A stretch of 64,000 nt of DNA from Sphaerisporangium album (GTDB taxonomy: Bacteria; Actinomycetota; Actinomycetes; Streptosporangiales; Streptosporangiaceae): contig NZ_QOIL01000002.1 of assembly GCF_003323745.1 (NCBI RefSeq), forward strand, positions 217,753-281,752, given 5' to 3'. The notes below the pieces were generated by a model that saw only the letters and a list, made by a program, of their open reading frames with translations, was not told where the DNA came from and ran no database searches. A program made the position numbers and the translations under genes. Positions 9,970 through 19,206 of this stretch are shown here, in pieces; position 1 is the first letter of the stretch, and every line of letters starts with the position of its first letter.

Positions 9970-12900
9970 CGATCCTCCCCGATGCGTAGGGCGCGGCCGA
10001 GGCCCTGGCGGCGCAGCGACCGGGCCAGGCCCGCGACGATCCCGAACAGGACCGCGCCGAGCGCGACCAGCATCGCCAGCGTCGCCGGCCAGGGGATGTC
10101 GAGCAGCACGCCCGGGGTCACCGCCGCCGCCTGGCCGGTGAGCACGATGTGCGGGACGACCAGCGCCGCGACGCCGACGGCCAGCAGCGTGCCGCCCACG
10201 AGCGAGAGGCCGATGAGGAACGCCTGCTCGACGGCCAGCAGGCCGAAGATCTGCCGGAAGCTCAGGCCGAGCGCCCGCAGGATCGCGAACTCCGAGATCC
10301 GCTCCCGCGCCGCGACGGCCGCGTTCACCAGGAAGCCGAGCGCCGCGAAGATCAACGCGGCGACGAAGCCCAGGATCAGCGCGCCCTGGAGCCCGCTGGC
10401 GAGGGGATCGTCCCGGAACCGCCGGGTCAGCGAGTCCAGGTCCACGACGGTCTGGTCCCATTCGGGATGGTGGGAAAGCTCGGTCACGGCCGCCGCCGGG
10501 TCGCCGTCGCGGGCGGACATCCACCACTCGCCGGGCGTGCGGGGCTCGCGCGCGGAGGCGAGGTCCCGGGCGAGCAGGCTGGGCAGGTCGGCGAGGACCG
10601 CGGGCGCGCCGGGCGCGGTTCCGGGCATGGCCTGGACGATCGCGGCGACGCCGACCGTGACGGGCTGGCCGTCCAGCGTCAGCACCCCGTTCCTGCCCGC
10701 GGTCAGCTTCTCCTTGGCCGCGATGTCAGCGGTGACCACCACCGGCAGGGGCTTGAAGACGGACGCGGCCTGCGCGGGGGACGGTTCGTCCATCGCGGTG
10801 ACCGGCTGGAACAGGTCGTGGTTGGCGACCCCCTCCGGCGCCGCGAGCAGGGCCACGAACTTCTGGTCCGGCGCCGGGTCCTGCGTCGTCGGCTTGGGCA
10901 CGGTCAGCGTGAAGAGCGTGCCGCCCGTGGTGACCTGCTCCCCCGTGGTCGCGTCCTCGCCCTCGCTGCCGCGCACGCCGTGGCCCCACTGCACGCCGCC
11001 GGGCATCGCGACCGTGGCGCCGGAGTCGGTGACCGGCGGCGCGACGGCGAGCGTGAAGCCGTCCTGGACGGCGACCGGCACCCGCAGCACGAACCCGCGG
11101 ATCGCCAGCGGGTGGCTCAGCTCGCCGGCGCGGCCCGCGAGCGCGCTCAGGTCGGCGGCGACCTGGTGCGGACGCCCGTCCGGCACGAGCGGCGCCAGCG
11201 TCACCTGGCGCTGCGCGCCGAGCGCGTCCGACACGACCATGCCCAGGTGGAAGTCGTCGCCGGGCCGGAGGGTCGTGGTGGCGCCCAGACTCAGGGTCGC
11301 GTCCATCGTGAGCTTGGCCGGGGTGCCGGGCAGCGGGACGGCGCGCACGTCCGGGCGTCCGGCCGCCACCCGCTCCGCCAGCGTGTTCAGCGGGTCGGTC
11401 GTCAGGTCGGGGCGGAGCATGAGCACCTGGGACAGCTTGCTCGCGTCGGTGGCCAGCAGCGTGCCGGTGCCGCCGGAGAACGTCGCCGAGCCGCGGTACA
11501 CGGGGCTGATCGCGGTGATCCCCGGCAGGGCGGCGTACGTCGCGCCCCGGCCGAGCGGGCCCAGCTCGCCGGACTCGACCGGCCCCGAAACGCGCAGGTC
11601 GGCCGCCGCCTGGTGACGGGCCTGGTCGAGCTGGGACGCGCGCCACGTCGACGCGGTGGCCATCGAGACCACGCCGATCGCCACCGCCATCGTGAGCAGC
11701 AGGGCCGGGCCGGAGTAGCGCATCGGACGCCGGCTGACCTGCCACGCTCCTAGCGCGGGGGCGAGACCGGGCCGGCGCGAGGTGTACCGCTCGGCGATCC
11801 GTGAGACGCGCGGCACCAGGCGCAGGCCCAGCATGCCGCCGCACAGCAGCGCCAGCGCGGGGCCCGTGACGATCAGCGGGTCGATGCCGAGGTCGCCCCC
11901 CGCCGTCGCCGTCACCGGCGCGCCGTAGTGCTGGAGCTGCCAGATCGCCAGCGCCGCCACCACCAGCAGCCCGATGTCGCCGCCCGCCCGTTGCAGCAGG
12001 CCCTGCTTCTCGCCCCGGCCGCGCGCCGACTGCTCCTCGACGTACGTCCTTCGCCCGCCGCGCAGCGCGGGCAGCGCGAGCAGGACGGCGCAGGCCAGCG
12101 CCACCGAACCCGACACGGCGAAGGTCGTGAGGCCGGGCTCGGGCGCGATGCGCACCCCGGCGGCCTGGATCCAGGGCAGCGCGTTGATCAGCGACAGCAG
12201 GGGAGGCGCGAGGAACGGCGCGACCAGCGCGCAGGGCACGGCCACCAGCAGCGCCTCGGTCGCCGTCAGCATGGCCAGCCGCAGGCTGCCCGCGCCGCGC
12301 GAGCGCAGCAGCGCGACCTCCATGCGGCGGTGGTCGGCCAGCAGGCGCGCGGTCAGGATCAGCGCGTACGCGGCCAGCAGCAGCAGTTGCAGCACCGGGA
12401 CCAGCATCGTCGAGCGGGCGACCAGCGCCGCCTGGTCGAGCTGGGTCAGCATGTCCGGCAGGCGGCTGAAGGTGCCGCAGGACGGGCAGTCGCGCTTCAG
12501 ATCGTCCCCGAGGGCGGCCACCGACGCGGCGAACGGGCGCAGGCGCTCCTGCCGCAGGTCGCGAAGGTCCGGGACGGACGTCCAGCTCACCGTGACGCTC
12601 GTCGAGGCGAACCGGGCGAGGAACGTCTCCTTGGGCACCATCAGCGGGCCGTACGTCGTGTAGTCTCCGCGCTCCACGCCCCGGCGCAGCAGCTCCTCGC
12701 CCTCCCAGCGATCGGCGTACGGGTCGTCGAGCTGGAAGATCCCGGTGAGGACCGCCTGGACGGGCTTGTGGTCGAGGCGCCCGATCATGGTGAACGGCCG
12801 GCCCGGGGTGAGGCCCATCGTCTGGGCGACGGACTGGGACGCGGTGAACTCCACCGTCCCTGTCGTCGCCGCCTGGGGCCACCGGCCGGTGACGAGATGC

Positions 12901-13301
12901 GCCTGGCCGTCCAGCCCCTTGTAGGTGCCGAAGCGGGTGAGCTCGGGATGGCCCAGCCGTTCCTGCCCGGGCAGCGCGTAGGAGTCCGAACGGGCGCTCA
13001 GCGTCACGGTGTTCGGCACGACTTGGCCGCCGCTCTTCCCGAGCGCGTCGAGCCTGGTCAGGACCGCCTTCTCGATGCCGCCGAAGGTGTCCTTCTGGAT
13101 CGGCACGGTGATCTTCGTGGCGGTGGCCGAGGTGGGCGCGGTCTCCATCGCCCGCCGCACGCCCACGTCGGCGACCGAGGACGCGTACATGGTGAGCGCG
13201 ACGAGCGTGGTGGTCGCGAGGAGAATCGATCCCAACGCGGCGAGCAGCAGAAGGGGCTCGCTGAACGCACGCCGCAGCACCAGAGGTGTCCGCCCCCGCA
13301 T
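9966..13301 (-). CDS. FtsX-like ABC permease (1111 aa), first gene of export operon
   Basis: A large permease with an N-terminal helix (LLLLAALGSILLATTTLVALTMY), a long extracytoplasmic domain, a central group of helices with an RSRGAGSLRLAM cytoplasmic loop, a second outside domain, and a C-terminal FtsX core (ILGFVAALIFAALGFLVNAAVAARERISEFAILRALG). The ALRALG-type loop after the helix is typical of FtsX permeases. A GGGAGG site precedes the ATG. It heads an operon with 4-bp overlaps or abutting junctions throughout. Operons with two unequal large permeases and two ATPases are common in actinomycetes, and their substrates are mostly unknown. Confidence 0.88.
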   Translation of the reverse strand: MRGRTPLVLRRAFSEPLLLLAALGSILLATTTLVALTMYASSVADVGVRRAMETAPTSATATKITVPIQKDTFGGIEKAVLTRLDALGKSGGQVVPNTVTLSARSDSYALPGQERLGHPELTRFGTYKGLDGQAHLVTGRWPQAATTGTVEFTASQSVAQTMGLTPGRPFTMIGRLDHKPVQAVLTGIFQLDDPYADRWEGEELLRRGVERGDYTTYGPLMVPKETFLARFASTSVTVSWTSVPDLRDLRQERLRPFAASVAALGDDLKRDCPSCGTFSRLPDMLTQLDQAALVARSTMLVPVLQLLLLAAYALILTARLLADHRRMEVALLRSRGAGSLRLAMLTATEALLVAVPCALVAPFLAPPLLSLINALPWIQAAGVRIAPEPGLTTFAVSGSVALACAVLLALPALRGGRRTYVEEQSARGRGEKQGLLQRAGGDIGLLVVAALAIWQLQHYGAPVTATAGGDLGIDPLIVTGPALALLCGGMLGLRLVPRVSRIAERYTSRRPGLAPALGAWQVSRRPMRYSGPALLLTMAVAIGVVSMATASTWRASQLDQARHQAAADLRVSGPVESGELGPLGRGATYAALPGITAISPVYRGSATFSGGTGTLLATDASKLSQVLMLRPDLTTDPLNTLAERVAAGRPDVRAVPLPGTPAKLTMDATLSLGATTTLRPGDDFHLGMVVSDALGAQRQVTLAPLVPDGRPHQVAADLSALAGRAGELSHPLAIRGFVLRVPVAVQDGFTLAVAPPVTDSGATVAMPGGVQWGHGVRGSEGEDATTGEQVTTGGTLFTLTVPKPTTQDPAPDQKFVALLAAPEGVANHDLFQPVTAMDEPSPAQAASVFKPLPVVVTADIAAKEKLTAGRNGVLTLDGQPVTVGVAAIVQAMPGTAPGAPAVLADLPSLLARDLASAREPRTPGEWWMSARDGDPAAAVTELSHHPEWDQTVVDLDSLTRRFRDDPLASGLQGALILGFVAALIFAALGFLVNAAVAARERISEFAILRALGLSFRQIFGLLAVEQAFLIGLSLVGGTLLAVGVAALVVPHIVLTGQAAAVTPGVLLDIPWPATLAMLVALGAVLFGIVAGLARSLRRQGLGRALRIGEDR

Positions 13302-13756
13302 GGCTCGCCTCCCCGCCGCCTATCCCGTTTCGGCCACCCTAGTTAGCGGCACCGACAATGGAAGAGCCCGGGAATCACGGTGATGCAGCCGATACGCAGC
13401 GGAAACTGACGTGTGATATCGAAATCGTGACATTTCCGCTTTGTGTGATCGGGTGTTACCGGCTGTCATGAGCGGCGGGTGGATCCCCCGTCGCGCCGCG
13501 CTACCGCGAGTGGCGCGCGATCGCAGGTTCCGTCACCCCCGGCCTGGTCACCGGCCTCCTCGCAGGGGCATCGGCCGTTTGTCCGGCAACGCTGTTGAGG
13601 CGGGGCGGTTGCCCCCTGTGACCCTTCCGATGCGCGAGGGGCCAGGTCAGTGCCGACGTGGAGTGGGCGCTGCGACGCGTAGGAAAATAGTCGGGGCAAC
13701 GCGAATATCGGCTGGTGTCCGCACAAGTCGTTTCGCCGGAAACCGGGTGACGGCGG
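13302..13756. other. Intergenic region, no gene seen
   Basis: This 455-bp stretch lies between the start of the ABC export operon and the end of the toxin pseudogene. It must hold the operon's promoter. No convincing coding sequence or regulator gene was found; short open frames here have shadow-type composition. Confidence 0.5.
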
Positions 13757-14010
13757 TTAGCCGTACCACGCCACTTGAATGATTTCCACCTGACGCCGGT
13801 ACTCCACGATCAGATATGTGACCATCCCCGCTCCGGCATCGCCGAACGTGCGTGTGCGCATGGGGGCATCGGGGCGTTCGCGCACGAAAGGGTGACCGTT
13901 CCACGGGGCGACCTGAAGAAACACCGTTACTTCGTGGAACGCCACGAGTCCTCGGCTGGGAGAGCCGCGATCTGATCTTCTACCTGCTTGCCATGACCGA
14001 CCGTGTACAT
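13757..14010 (-). pseudogene. RelE/ParE-like toxin, broken by one missing base
   Basis: ATG 14010 directly follows the antitoxin stop (TAGATG). The first frame reads MYTVGHGKQVEDQIAALPAED and then stops early. The next frame continues AFHEVTVFLQVAPWNG and runs to TYLIVEYRRQVEIIQVAWYG at the stop. Joined, they give an 84-residue protein resembling small RelE/ParE-like toxins found beside DUF6247 proteins in actinobacteria. The interval is 254 bp, one short of a whole number of codons. The break is near 13946-13950, where GAC CTC GTG GCG TTC would restore the frame. Either a dead toxin or a sequencing indel. Confidence 0.72.
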
Positions 14011-14382
14011 CTACCGGTCCAGCCTCACGCCGAGTTCAGCCGCGCGCTCGTCGATGACGTCCCGCAGTGGCCTGCCTGGGATGTACTCGCCGCTCTCGAT
14101 CTGATCCTGGAGACGGGCCGCCTGATCCAAGAGGTCTTCATACTCCCCGCTCGCCTTCATTCTGGCCATATGCCACCAGTGAGCGAGCAGCTCGTTGACG
14201 GGACCAAGGTCCAGCTCTTCGGTGGCCTTGGCCATCGCCTGCCTGAAGTCCTTGTCGAAGTAGGTCCGATCAGCGTGAGGCAGGCACGCGCGGATGTTAC
14301 GCGGGCTTCGATCGCTGTCCAGGGACTTCACGATCTGCTCGGGCGTCCGCGTGACGGAGGACTCGTAGTGCTCGGCGTTCAT
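14011..14382 (-). CDS. DUF6247 protein, probable antitoxin
   Basis: This 123-residue protein has the DUF6247 core: IRACLPHADRTYFDKDFRQA, then LDLGPVNELLAHWWHMARMKASG. The C-terminal half is helical and charged. A strong AAGGAGGG site precedes the ATG. It abuts a RelE-like toxin reading frame, and this order (DUF6247 first, toxin second) recurs in actinobacteria, so an antitoxin role is inferred from context rather than from a known fold. Confidence 0.75.
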   Translation of the reverse strand: MNAEHYESSVTRTPEQIVKSLDSDRSPRNIRACLPHADRTYFDKDFRQAMAKATEELDLGPVNELLAHWWHMARMKASGEYEDLLDQAARLQDQIESGEYIPGRPLRDVIDERAAELGVRLDR

Positions 14383-14472
14383 CTGTCACCCTCCTTGCTC
14401 TGCGGTCGGCCTCCCGCTGCCGGGGGTAGGGCAGAGGTACGTCATCACCCGAGCTTAGCGGTCCGTCATGCG

Positions 14473-14501
14473 CCTATCAGAGCGTACGCGGCTCTGATAG
14501 G
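14473..14501 (-). terminator. Perfect 11-bp inverted repeat, likely terminator
   Basis: Arms cctatcagagc (14473-14483) and gctctgatagg (14491-14501) flank a 7-nt loop. The hairpin is 34 bp after the stop of the upstream hypothetical operon on the same strand. It is also about 90 bp upstream of the DUF6247 start, so an operator role cannot be excluded. Confidence 0.55.
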
Positions 14502-14534
14502 GACGGGCGGCGGCGATTGGGGTGGGACGCCACA

Positions 14535-14942
14535 TCATCCGGACTCGAGAGGGGGGCGTCGTGGGCGTTCGGGCCGGGTCGCGTGACGCGGTTCTGATTC
14601 GCTCCGGGTCAGCAGGGTGAGCCAGTGGATCACCTCGGAGATCTGGGAGATCGGGAACTGGAAGATCGGTCGGTCGCCGGAGGGGGTGACCAGGAAGGCC
14701 GTGCCCCAGAACCTCACGCGTATGGTGACCTTGGCCTGGCCTCTGCCGTTCGCGTCGTAGACGATCAGTTCGGTGGGGGCGTACGCGCGGCTGGGCGGGA
14801 TGGTCTGGGTGCCGATGGCCAGCCGCATTCTTTTGTAGATGCGGCTGCGGATGCCGTCGCCGGCCAGGTGACGGTGCAGGACGCCGAGGAGCTTGGCGTC
14901 CTCGTCGGCGCGCTTTTCCGAGACGGCGTCAGGGGTGTTCAT
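14535..14942 (-). CDS. Hypothetical protein (135 aa), third gene of a small operon
   Basis: Not a family recognised with confidence. The chosen ATG (MNTPDAVSEKRADEDAKLL) overlaps the end of the preceding gene by 14 bp; an in-frame start 24 codons earlier would overlap more. The middle is a beta-rich segment (TELIVYDANGRGQAKVTIRVRFWGTAFLVTPSG) followed by RPIFQFPISQISEVIHWL and a charged, proline-rich tail. No signal peptide or membrane helix. It probably works with the two genes before it. Confidence 0.6.
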   Translation of the reverse strand: MNTPDAVSEKRADEDAKLLGVLHRHLAGDGIRSRIYKRMRLAIGTQTIPPSRAYAPTELIVYDANGRGQAKVTIRVRFWGTAFLVTPSGDRPIFQFPISQISEVIHWLTLLTRSESEPRHATRPERPRRPPLESG

Positions 14943-15186
14943 CGATGTCGGCCCATTCTTGGTCGGTGAGTGGGGATAGTCCGAGCGCCTCTGCCGTTTC
15001 GCTGAGTTCCTCACGGTCCAGGCCTCTGGCGCGCATCGCGCGGGCGGCGCGCCTCCACGCCTGCTCGAACTCCGCCTCCCGGCGTGCTTTCTCGTGGGAA
15101 GCGCCTCGGCGGTGAATTTCCGCGTCCGGGAACGGGCGCCGGACGGCCCGGCGGAAAGGCGGCGGACAATGGCGAGAGCGCATCAT
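14929..15186 (-). CDS. Hypothetical helical protein (85 aa), second gene of a small operon
   Basis: ATG 15186 overlaps the upstream stop (ATGA), which fixes the start; upstream in-frame sequence is arginine-rich shadow. The protein is basic at the N-terminus, then helical (HEKARREAEFEQAWRRAARA) and ends in an acidic stretch (LSPLTDQEWADIDEHP). Function unknown. The tight overlaps on both sides indicate co-translation with its neighbours. Confidence 0.6.
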   Translation of the reverse strand: MMRSRHCPPPFRRAVRRPFPDAEIHRRGASHEKARREAEFEQAWRRAARAMRARGLDREELSETAEALGLSPLTDQEWADIDEHP

Positions 15187-15644
15187 GCGGGCCCGGCGAC
15201 GCCCTGATTTCCGGGAACGGTGGCACTCAGGGTGGGCGGAAGCTCCCAGCCGTCGCGGACCGTCGAGAGCATGCGCAGGATCGCCGCCGAGTGCGGGTGA
15301 CCGTGGAAGGTCTCGGCGAACCGGCAGGCCACCCGGCGTGCGACGGACACCGGGTCCCGCACCGGGCCCCAGGCGTAGAGCTTGCGCCCGGGGGAGGAGT
15401 ATCGCCCGGACCACCACCAGTACCCGAGTTCGCCGTCCGTCCAGACGATGAGGTCGGCCCATACCGATACCAGGGCGACGCCCTTTCCCGCGTTGACGTC
15501 CGTGCGGATATGAAAGGCCGCCAGCGTCCGCTGAAGCGTTTCCGCCGCTTCAAAAGAAAAATCACCCCTTTCGGTGGGATGTCCGGATTTTCGGGCTTGC
15601 GTGATGGTCGTGGATGCGATTACCTGTGGCATGCGGGACACCAT
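15183..15644 (-). CDS. Hypothetical protein (about 150 aa), first gene of a small operon
   Basis: The family is not recognised. The start is ATG 15644 or ATG 15632; the AAGGAA site sits awkwardly for both. The body contains a tryptophan-rich beta segment (VWADLIVWTDGELGYWWWSG) and a later YAWGPVRDPVSVARRVACRF. The gene is transcribed away from the XRE-DUF5753 regulator, with a shared 140-bp divergent promoter region. Small operons of this kind are frequent beside XRE/DUF397 pairs in actinomycetes. Confidence 0.65.
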   Translation of the reverse strand: MVSRMPQVIASTTITQARKSGHPTERGDFSFEAAETLQRTLAAFHIRTDVNAGKGVALVSVWADLIVWTDGELGYWWWSGRYSSPGRKLYAWGPVRDPVSVARRVACRFAETFHGHPHSAAILRMLSTVRDGWELPPTLSATVPGNQGVAGPA

Positions 15645-15784
15645 TTCCTTGCCGGTTCTTGATTCGCCTCTCCAAGAGTGCTCCCGGGCCCTACTGTCCG
15701 TAAGTGAAAAGGGGCGTCCTCGTTGTCATCGCGAGGTTGCCGCAGGTTGTTTTCCGTTGCATTCCGTTGCGTGGAGGGAGCAAG

Positions 15785-16612
15785 GTGCCGCGACCGCAGA
15801 CGACCAACCCCGAGACCTCGCCGGCCGCCCGTTTCGGCTACGAGCTGCGCAGACTCCGCATGGAGGTGCGCATGACCCAGTCCCAGCTCGGCCGCAAACT
15901 CGGCTACACGGGAGCCGCGATGGGCGCGATAGAAAGGGGGCTACGACTGCCGCAGCAACGAGAACTCGTCGAACAATGCGACGAGGCCCTCGGCGTCAAC
16001 GGCGCCCTGATCCAGGTCTGGGAACAGTGCCGCATGGACGGCAACCAGCGCTGGTTCTACCCATGGCTGGAGGTGGAGCAGCAGGCGCAGGTGTTGCGGG
16101 CCTGGCAGCCGACCCTCGTACTGGGACTACTTCAGACGGAGGATTACGCGAGAGCCGTGTTCCGTGGAGAGCCGGGGATCACGAAAGACAAGATCGATAG
16201 GAGCGTCGCGGCTAGACTTGAGCGACAAACCCTCTTTGAGGGCGAGAACCCGCCCATGTTTTGGGCTGTGCTGGACGAGGCGGTTCTCCAGCGGCCTGTC
16301 GGGGGTTATGCCGTCATGCGAGCGCAATTAGCGCACCTCTTGGCTATGGCCGATCGTCCATGTATCACGATCCAGATAGTGCCAATAGCGGCAGACTGCA
16401 CCGCAGGATTGGGGGGAGGCTTCTTCCTCGCGCAGCTACGTGACGGTCGTGAGGTCGCCTACCTCGAGTCTGTCACTAAAGGCCAAGTGGTCGCCCAGAC
16501 CAAGGAAGTCCGCGGCATCCAAGCCCGGTACGAAGAGATTCGAGCCACCGCACTTCCACGCGACGGCTCGCTTAAAATGATCAAGGAGTGGATGGAGCGA
16601 TGGACGACCTGA
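15785..16612 (+). CDS. XRE-family regulator with DUF5753 sensor domain
   Basis: The 275-residue protein has an N-terminal helix-turn-helix (FGYELRRLRMEVRMTQSQLG, then YTGAAMGAIERGLRLPQ) and a C-terminal DUF5753 domain (YPWLEVEQQAQVLRAWQP, then PGLLQTEDYARAV-like LVLGLLQTEDYARAVF, LDEAVLQRPVGG, ITIQIVPI). GTG 15785 has a GGAGGGAG site eight bases upstream, which decides the start against an earlier in-frame ATG. Such proteins regulate development or antibiotic genes in actinomycetes, usually together with the DUF397 protein that follows. Confidence 0.9.
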   Translation: MPRPQTTNPETSPAARFGYELRRLRMEVRMTQSQLGRKLGYTGAAMGAIERGLRLPQQRELVEQCDEALGVNGALIQVWEQCRMDGNQRWFYPWLEVEQQAQVLRAWQPTLVLGLLQTEDYARAVFRGEPGITKDKIDRSVAARLERQTLFEGENPPMFWAVLDEAVLQRPVGGYAVMRAQLAHLLAMADRPCITIQIVPIAADCTAGLGGGFFLAQLRDGREVAYLESVTKGQVVAQTKEVRGIQARYEEIRATALPRDGSLKMIKEWMERWTT

Positions 16613-16803
16613 TGAAGGTGAAGTGGGTCAAGTCCTCCTATTCAACCAGTAGCGGTGGTGAATGCCTGGAGTTGGCTGTGCTGCACGGCGATGGCGTGGC
16701 GATCCGTGACAGCAAGCGCTCGAACGGTCCGGTGCTGCGCGTCCCTGCTACCGCGTGGGCCGCGTTCCGTACCAGCCTCAAGGCCGATGAGCTGAACGTC
16801 TGA
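16600..16803 (+). CDS. DUF397 protein paired with the XRE regulator
   Basis: A 67-residue protein with the DUF397 pattern: KWVKSSYSTSSGGECLELAV, then VAIRDSKRSNGPVLRVPATAWAAFRTSLK. ATG 16600 has a GGATGGAG site and overlaps the end of the regulator gene by 13 bp. DUF397 proteins form small antitoxin- or anti-activator-like pairs with DUF5753 regulators; the exact mechanism is not settled. A decayed copy of the same family lies 2.4 kb downstream. Confidence 0.9.
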   Translation: MDDLMKVKWVKSSYSTSSGGECLELAVLHGDGVAIRDSKRSNGPVLRVPATAWAAFRTSLKADELNV

Positions 16804-16816
16804 CCTGGTGACGAGT

Positions 16817-16878
16817 GGGACCCGCGCTCCCGGTTCGGGTCCCGCCGACAACCGGAAGCGCCGGCCTACGCAGGCCGG
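16817..16878 (+). terminator. Tandem hairpins after the DUF397 gene
   Basis: Two stem-loops follow the stop: gggaccc/gggtccc at 16817-16843, and ccggcct/aggccgg with a 4-nt loop at 16861-16878. The segment gggtcccgccgacaacc recurs after the decayed DUF397 copy near 19370. From here to 17177 (about 300 bp) no gene was recognised. Confidence 0.55.
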
Positions 16879-17177
16879 ACCGGTTCTCGCTGGTCTGGCC
16901 TGCTCCGCCGGGATCACGTGATGATCAGTGCGAGATCAAGGCGTGCAGTACACGTGTGTCGCGGGCGGCCCCTGCCACAAGGTCAGGTCCGGGACCACTT
17001 CTGGTTACTGCCACCGTGGCAGCTCCACGAGATCCACAATCGGCGACGCCACAGAGCCAGGGATGCGGACCCCGGTCGAATACGAGATGCTTCACCAGAA
17101 CTCCCAGCTGGCAGGAGAGCCAACCAAGCCGACTCCACGAAACCCGAGGCACATCAGATGGAGATAGAACAGCCTTG

Positions 17178-18887
17178 ATGGAGCCTGAGATCACAACCCC
17201 GGACTTCGGCACCGGACGCAGTCTCCCGCAGCGGTTCGGGGACGAGCTGCAGGTGAGCCGCTCGTCGATCCAGGAGGCCCCGCGCGGGCTGGGGGGCATG
17301 GGGGCGTCGCTCGACGACACGCCTGCCGACGTCGCACCCGATGCCACCAGGGCCGATCGCCGACGTGCCTGGGTGTGCCGAGCCGTCCTCGGCCTCATCA
17401 TGGTGGTGCAGGCACTGCTGTCGACGCGGCTGCACAACACCGCGTTCATGGACGAGGCGCTGTACATCTACGCCGGCCACGCGGAGTTCGCGCACCTCTT
17501 GCACGGGGCTTCGGTGAACTCCTCGTATAGCAGCACCTTCTCGGGTTCACCCGTGCTGTATCCCCTGCTCGCGGGGGCCATGGACTCTCTGGGCGGCCTG
17601 ACCGGGGCACGCGCCCTGAGCCTGGTCTTCATGCTCGGCTGCACAGGCTTGCTCTATTCGCTGACCCGCCGCCTCTTCAACGAGCGCGTGGGCCTGTTCG
17701 CGGCCGTCCTCTTCGTGGCCTCTCAGTCCACGATCGTGCTGGGTTGGTTCGCGACCTTCGACTCCGCGGCCCTGTTCCTGCTGGCTTTCGCCGCGTGGGT
17801 CGTGGTACGCACCGACCGGGCCAATCCGTTCACGGTCCTTTTCGCCGCACCGATCCTGGTCCTCGCCTTCTGCACCAAGTACGCCGCCGGACTCTTCATC
17901 CCCACGGTCGTCGTCCTGGCCGTCATCGTCGCCTGGCCCCATCGGGGCGCCCGCGCGCTCTGGCGCGGGGTGTTGCTGTCAGCCGCCGTGGCAGCCATCG
18001 GTGGCACGTTGCTGTACGGCAGTTCCCTCCTGTCGGGCATCCAGTTCACCACCACCTCCCGGGCTCACGGCACCAGCTCCACGAGCGCGCTGATCGACGT
18101 GTCCGCCGACTGGATAGGATTGGCCTTCGCCCTGGCGTGCTGGGGGGCGCTGTCCTACGTGTGGCGCGGCCGGATCGGCGAGGTCACCTCCGCGGCCCGG
18201 AAGGCCACCGGCGAAGAGCCGGGCAGGGTCTGGCGTGCGATGCTGAGCCTCCTGCTCTGTGGAACGGGTCTGCTGGCCCCGGCCTACCAGATGCACTTGT
18301 CGACCTCCGTGTCCCTCCACAAGCACGTCGGGTTCGGCCTCTTCTTCTTCGCACCGCTGGCCGGGCTGGGTCTCTCCAGGATCGTCGGCCCGTATTTCCA
18401 CCGCACCGCGATCGGCGTCGGCCTCCTGATCGTCCGCACCGCGATCGGCCTGCTGTTCATCGTGCTCGCGCTCTCCAATGGCATAGAGCAGTCCCAGTGG
18501 CGCTACGCGACCTGGCCGGACTCGACGCGCCTCGTCAACCTGCTCCGCCCGCACGTGAACAGCCAGGGCCGGTACCTCTCGGACATCGCGCAGGTGCCCA
18601 CCTACTACTTCCGGGACATCACCAAATGGAATCAGTGGACGGGCACCTACCACCTCAACTACACCGACACCAAGGGCGTGAAGCACACCGGTGCAGGCGC
18701 CTTCGCGGCAGCCATCGACGACGGCCGCTACAACTTCGTGGTGCTGCAGAAGCCCGGAGTCTCGAAGTTCGATCCGGCCATCGCGAAGGCCCTGGCGACT
18801 AGCGCCAAGTACCGCCTCTACGCGGAGCTGCCCTTCACCACCACCTTCGGGGATGGCTCCTACCAGGTCTGGACGAGGACGTCCTGA
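17178..18887 (+). CDS. GT39-like integral membrane glycosyltransferase (569 aa)
   Basis: The N-terminal ~65 residues are soluble, then a membrane helix (AWVCRAVLGLIMVVQALLS) is followed by a loop with MDEALYIYAGH, the acidic motif placed as in the ArnT/PMT clan of lipid-phosphate-sugar transferases. About ten more hydrophobic segments follow. The last ~100 residues form a soluble outside domain (YYFRDITKWNQWTGTYHLN). Such enzymes use polyprenyl-phosphate sugars to modify lipids, cell-wall polymers or proteins on the outer membrane face. ATG 17178 is chosen because upstream in-frame sequence is low-complexity; the GGAG site is rather far (14 nt). Acceptor unknown. Confidence 0.8.
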   Translation: MEPEITTPDFGTGRSLPQRFGDELQVSRSSIQEAPRGLGGMGASLDDTPADVAPDATRADRRRAWVCRAVLGLIMVVQALLSTRLHNTAFMDEALYIYAGHAEFAHLLHGASVNSSYSSTFSGSPVLYPLLAGAMDSLGGLTGARALSLVFMLGCTGLLYSLTRRLFNERVGLFAAVLFVASQSTIVLGWFATFDSAALFLLAFAAWVVVRTDRANPFTVLFAAPILVLAFCTKYAAGLFIPTVVVLAVIVAWPHRGARALWRGVLLSAAVAAIGGTLLYGSSLLSGIQFTTTSRAHGTSSTSALIDVSADWIGLAFALACWGALSYVWRGRIGEVTSAARKATGEEPGRVWRAMLSLLLCGTGLLAPAYQMHLSTSVSLHKHVGFGLFFFAPLAGLGLSRIVGPYFHRTAIGVGLLIVRTAIGLLFIVLALSNGIEQSQWRYATWPDSTRLVNLLRPHVNSQGRYLSDIAQVPTYYFRDITKWNQWTGTYHLNYTDTKGVKHTGAGAFAAAIDDGRYNFVVLQKPGVSKFDPAIAKALATSAKYRLYAELPFTTTFGDGSYQVWTRTS

Positions 18888-18894
18888 GCCCGGC

Positions 18895-19100
18895 TTATGG
18901 GCGGGAGGCTCGTTCGTAGCCGCCGACGCCGACCACCAGTCCCCGCTCAAGACGCTCGACGCTCTCGGCCTGGACCCATGCGACCTGCGATACCTCCGCC
19001 CCGCACACGTGTAGATCATGACGCGCAGGTCGCTGCCCGCCACGGTCAGCACGTCGCAGTCCAGCGCCAGGGGCCGACCTGTGGATGATCGATGCTCCCC
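18895..19100 (-). pseudogene. Possible remnant of an MmyB-like regulator C-terminus
   Basis: Reading the minus strand and allowing frame changes gives HPQVGP, then LALDCDVLTVAGSDLRVMIYT, then a run to a stop near 18895. This resembles the end of the ligand-binding domain of MmyB-type XRE regulators, where a HP-VG-L-LD--VL---GSDLR--VYT pattern is usual. No intact start or DNA-binding domain is present. The assignment rests on pattern memory and is tentative. Confidence 0.35.
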
Positions 19101-19101
19101 C

Positions 19102-19151
19102 GGGAGGCTCCACATCAGGGGAGGCATCGCTGGTTCGCCCAGGTGTCCGGC
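19102..19151. repeat. Short dispersed repeat, copy 1 (pairs with 29336-29385)
   Basis: About 50 bp here and at 29336-29385 align along their length with one gap and roughly four of five bases equal; both contain ggctccacatc and tggttcgccc. The two copies are 10 kb apart, both in gene-free DNA. Neither sits in a recognised gene, so both may be scraps of one lost element. Confidence 0.5.
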
Positions 19152-19206
19152 CGCCCCCACCGACCTGGTGGGGGCGGATCCGCCGCTGGCTGGCCGCCAG
19201 TCGAAG

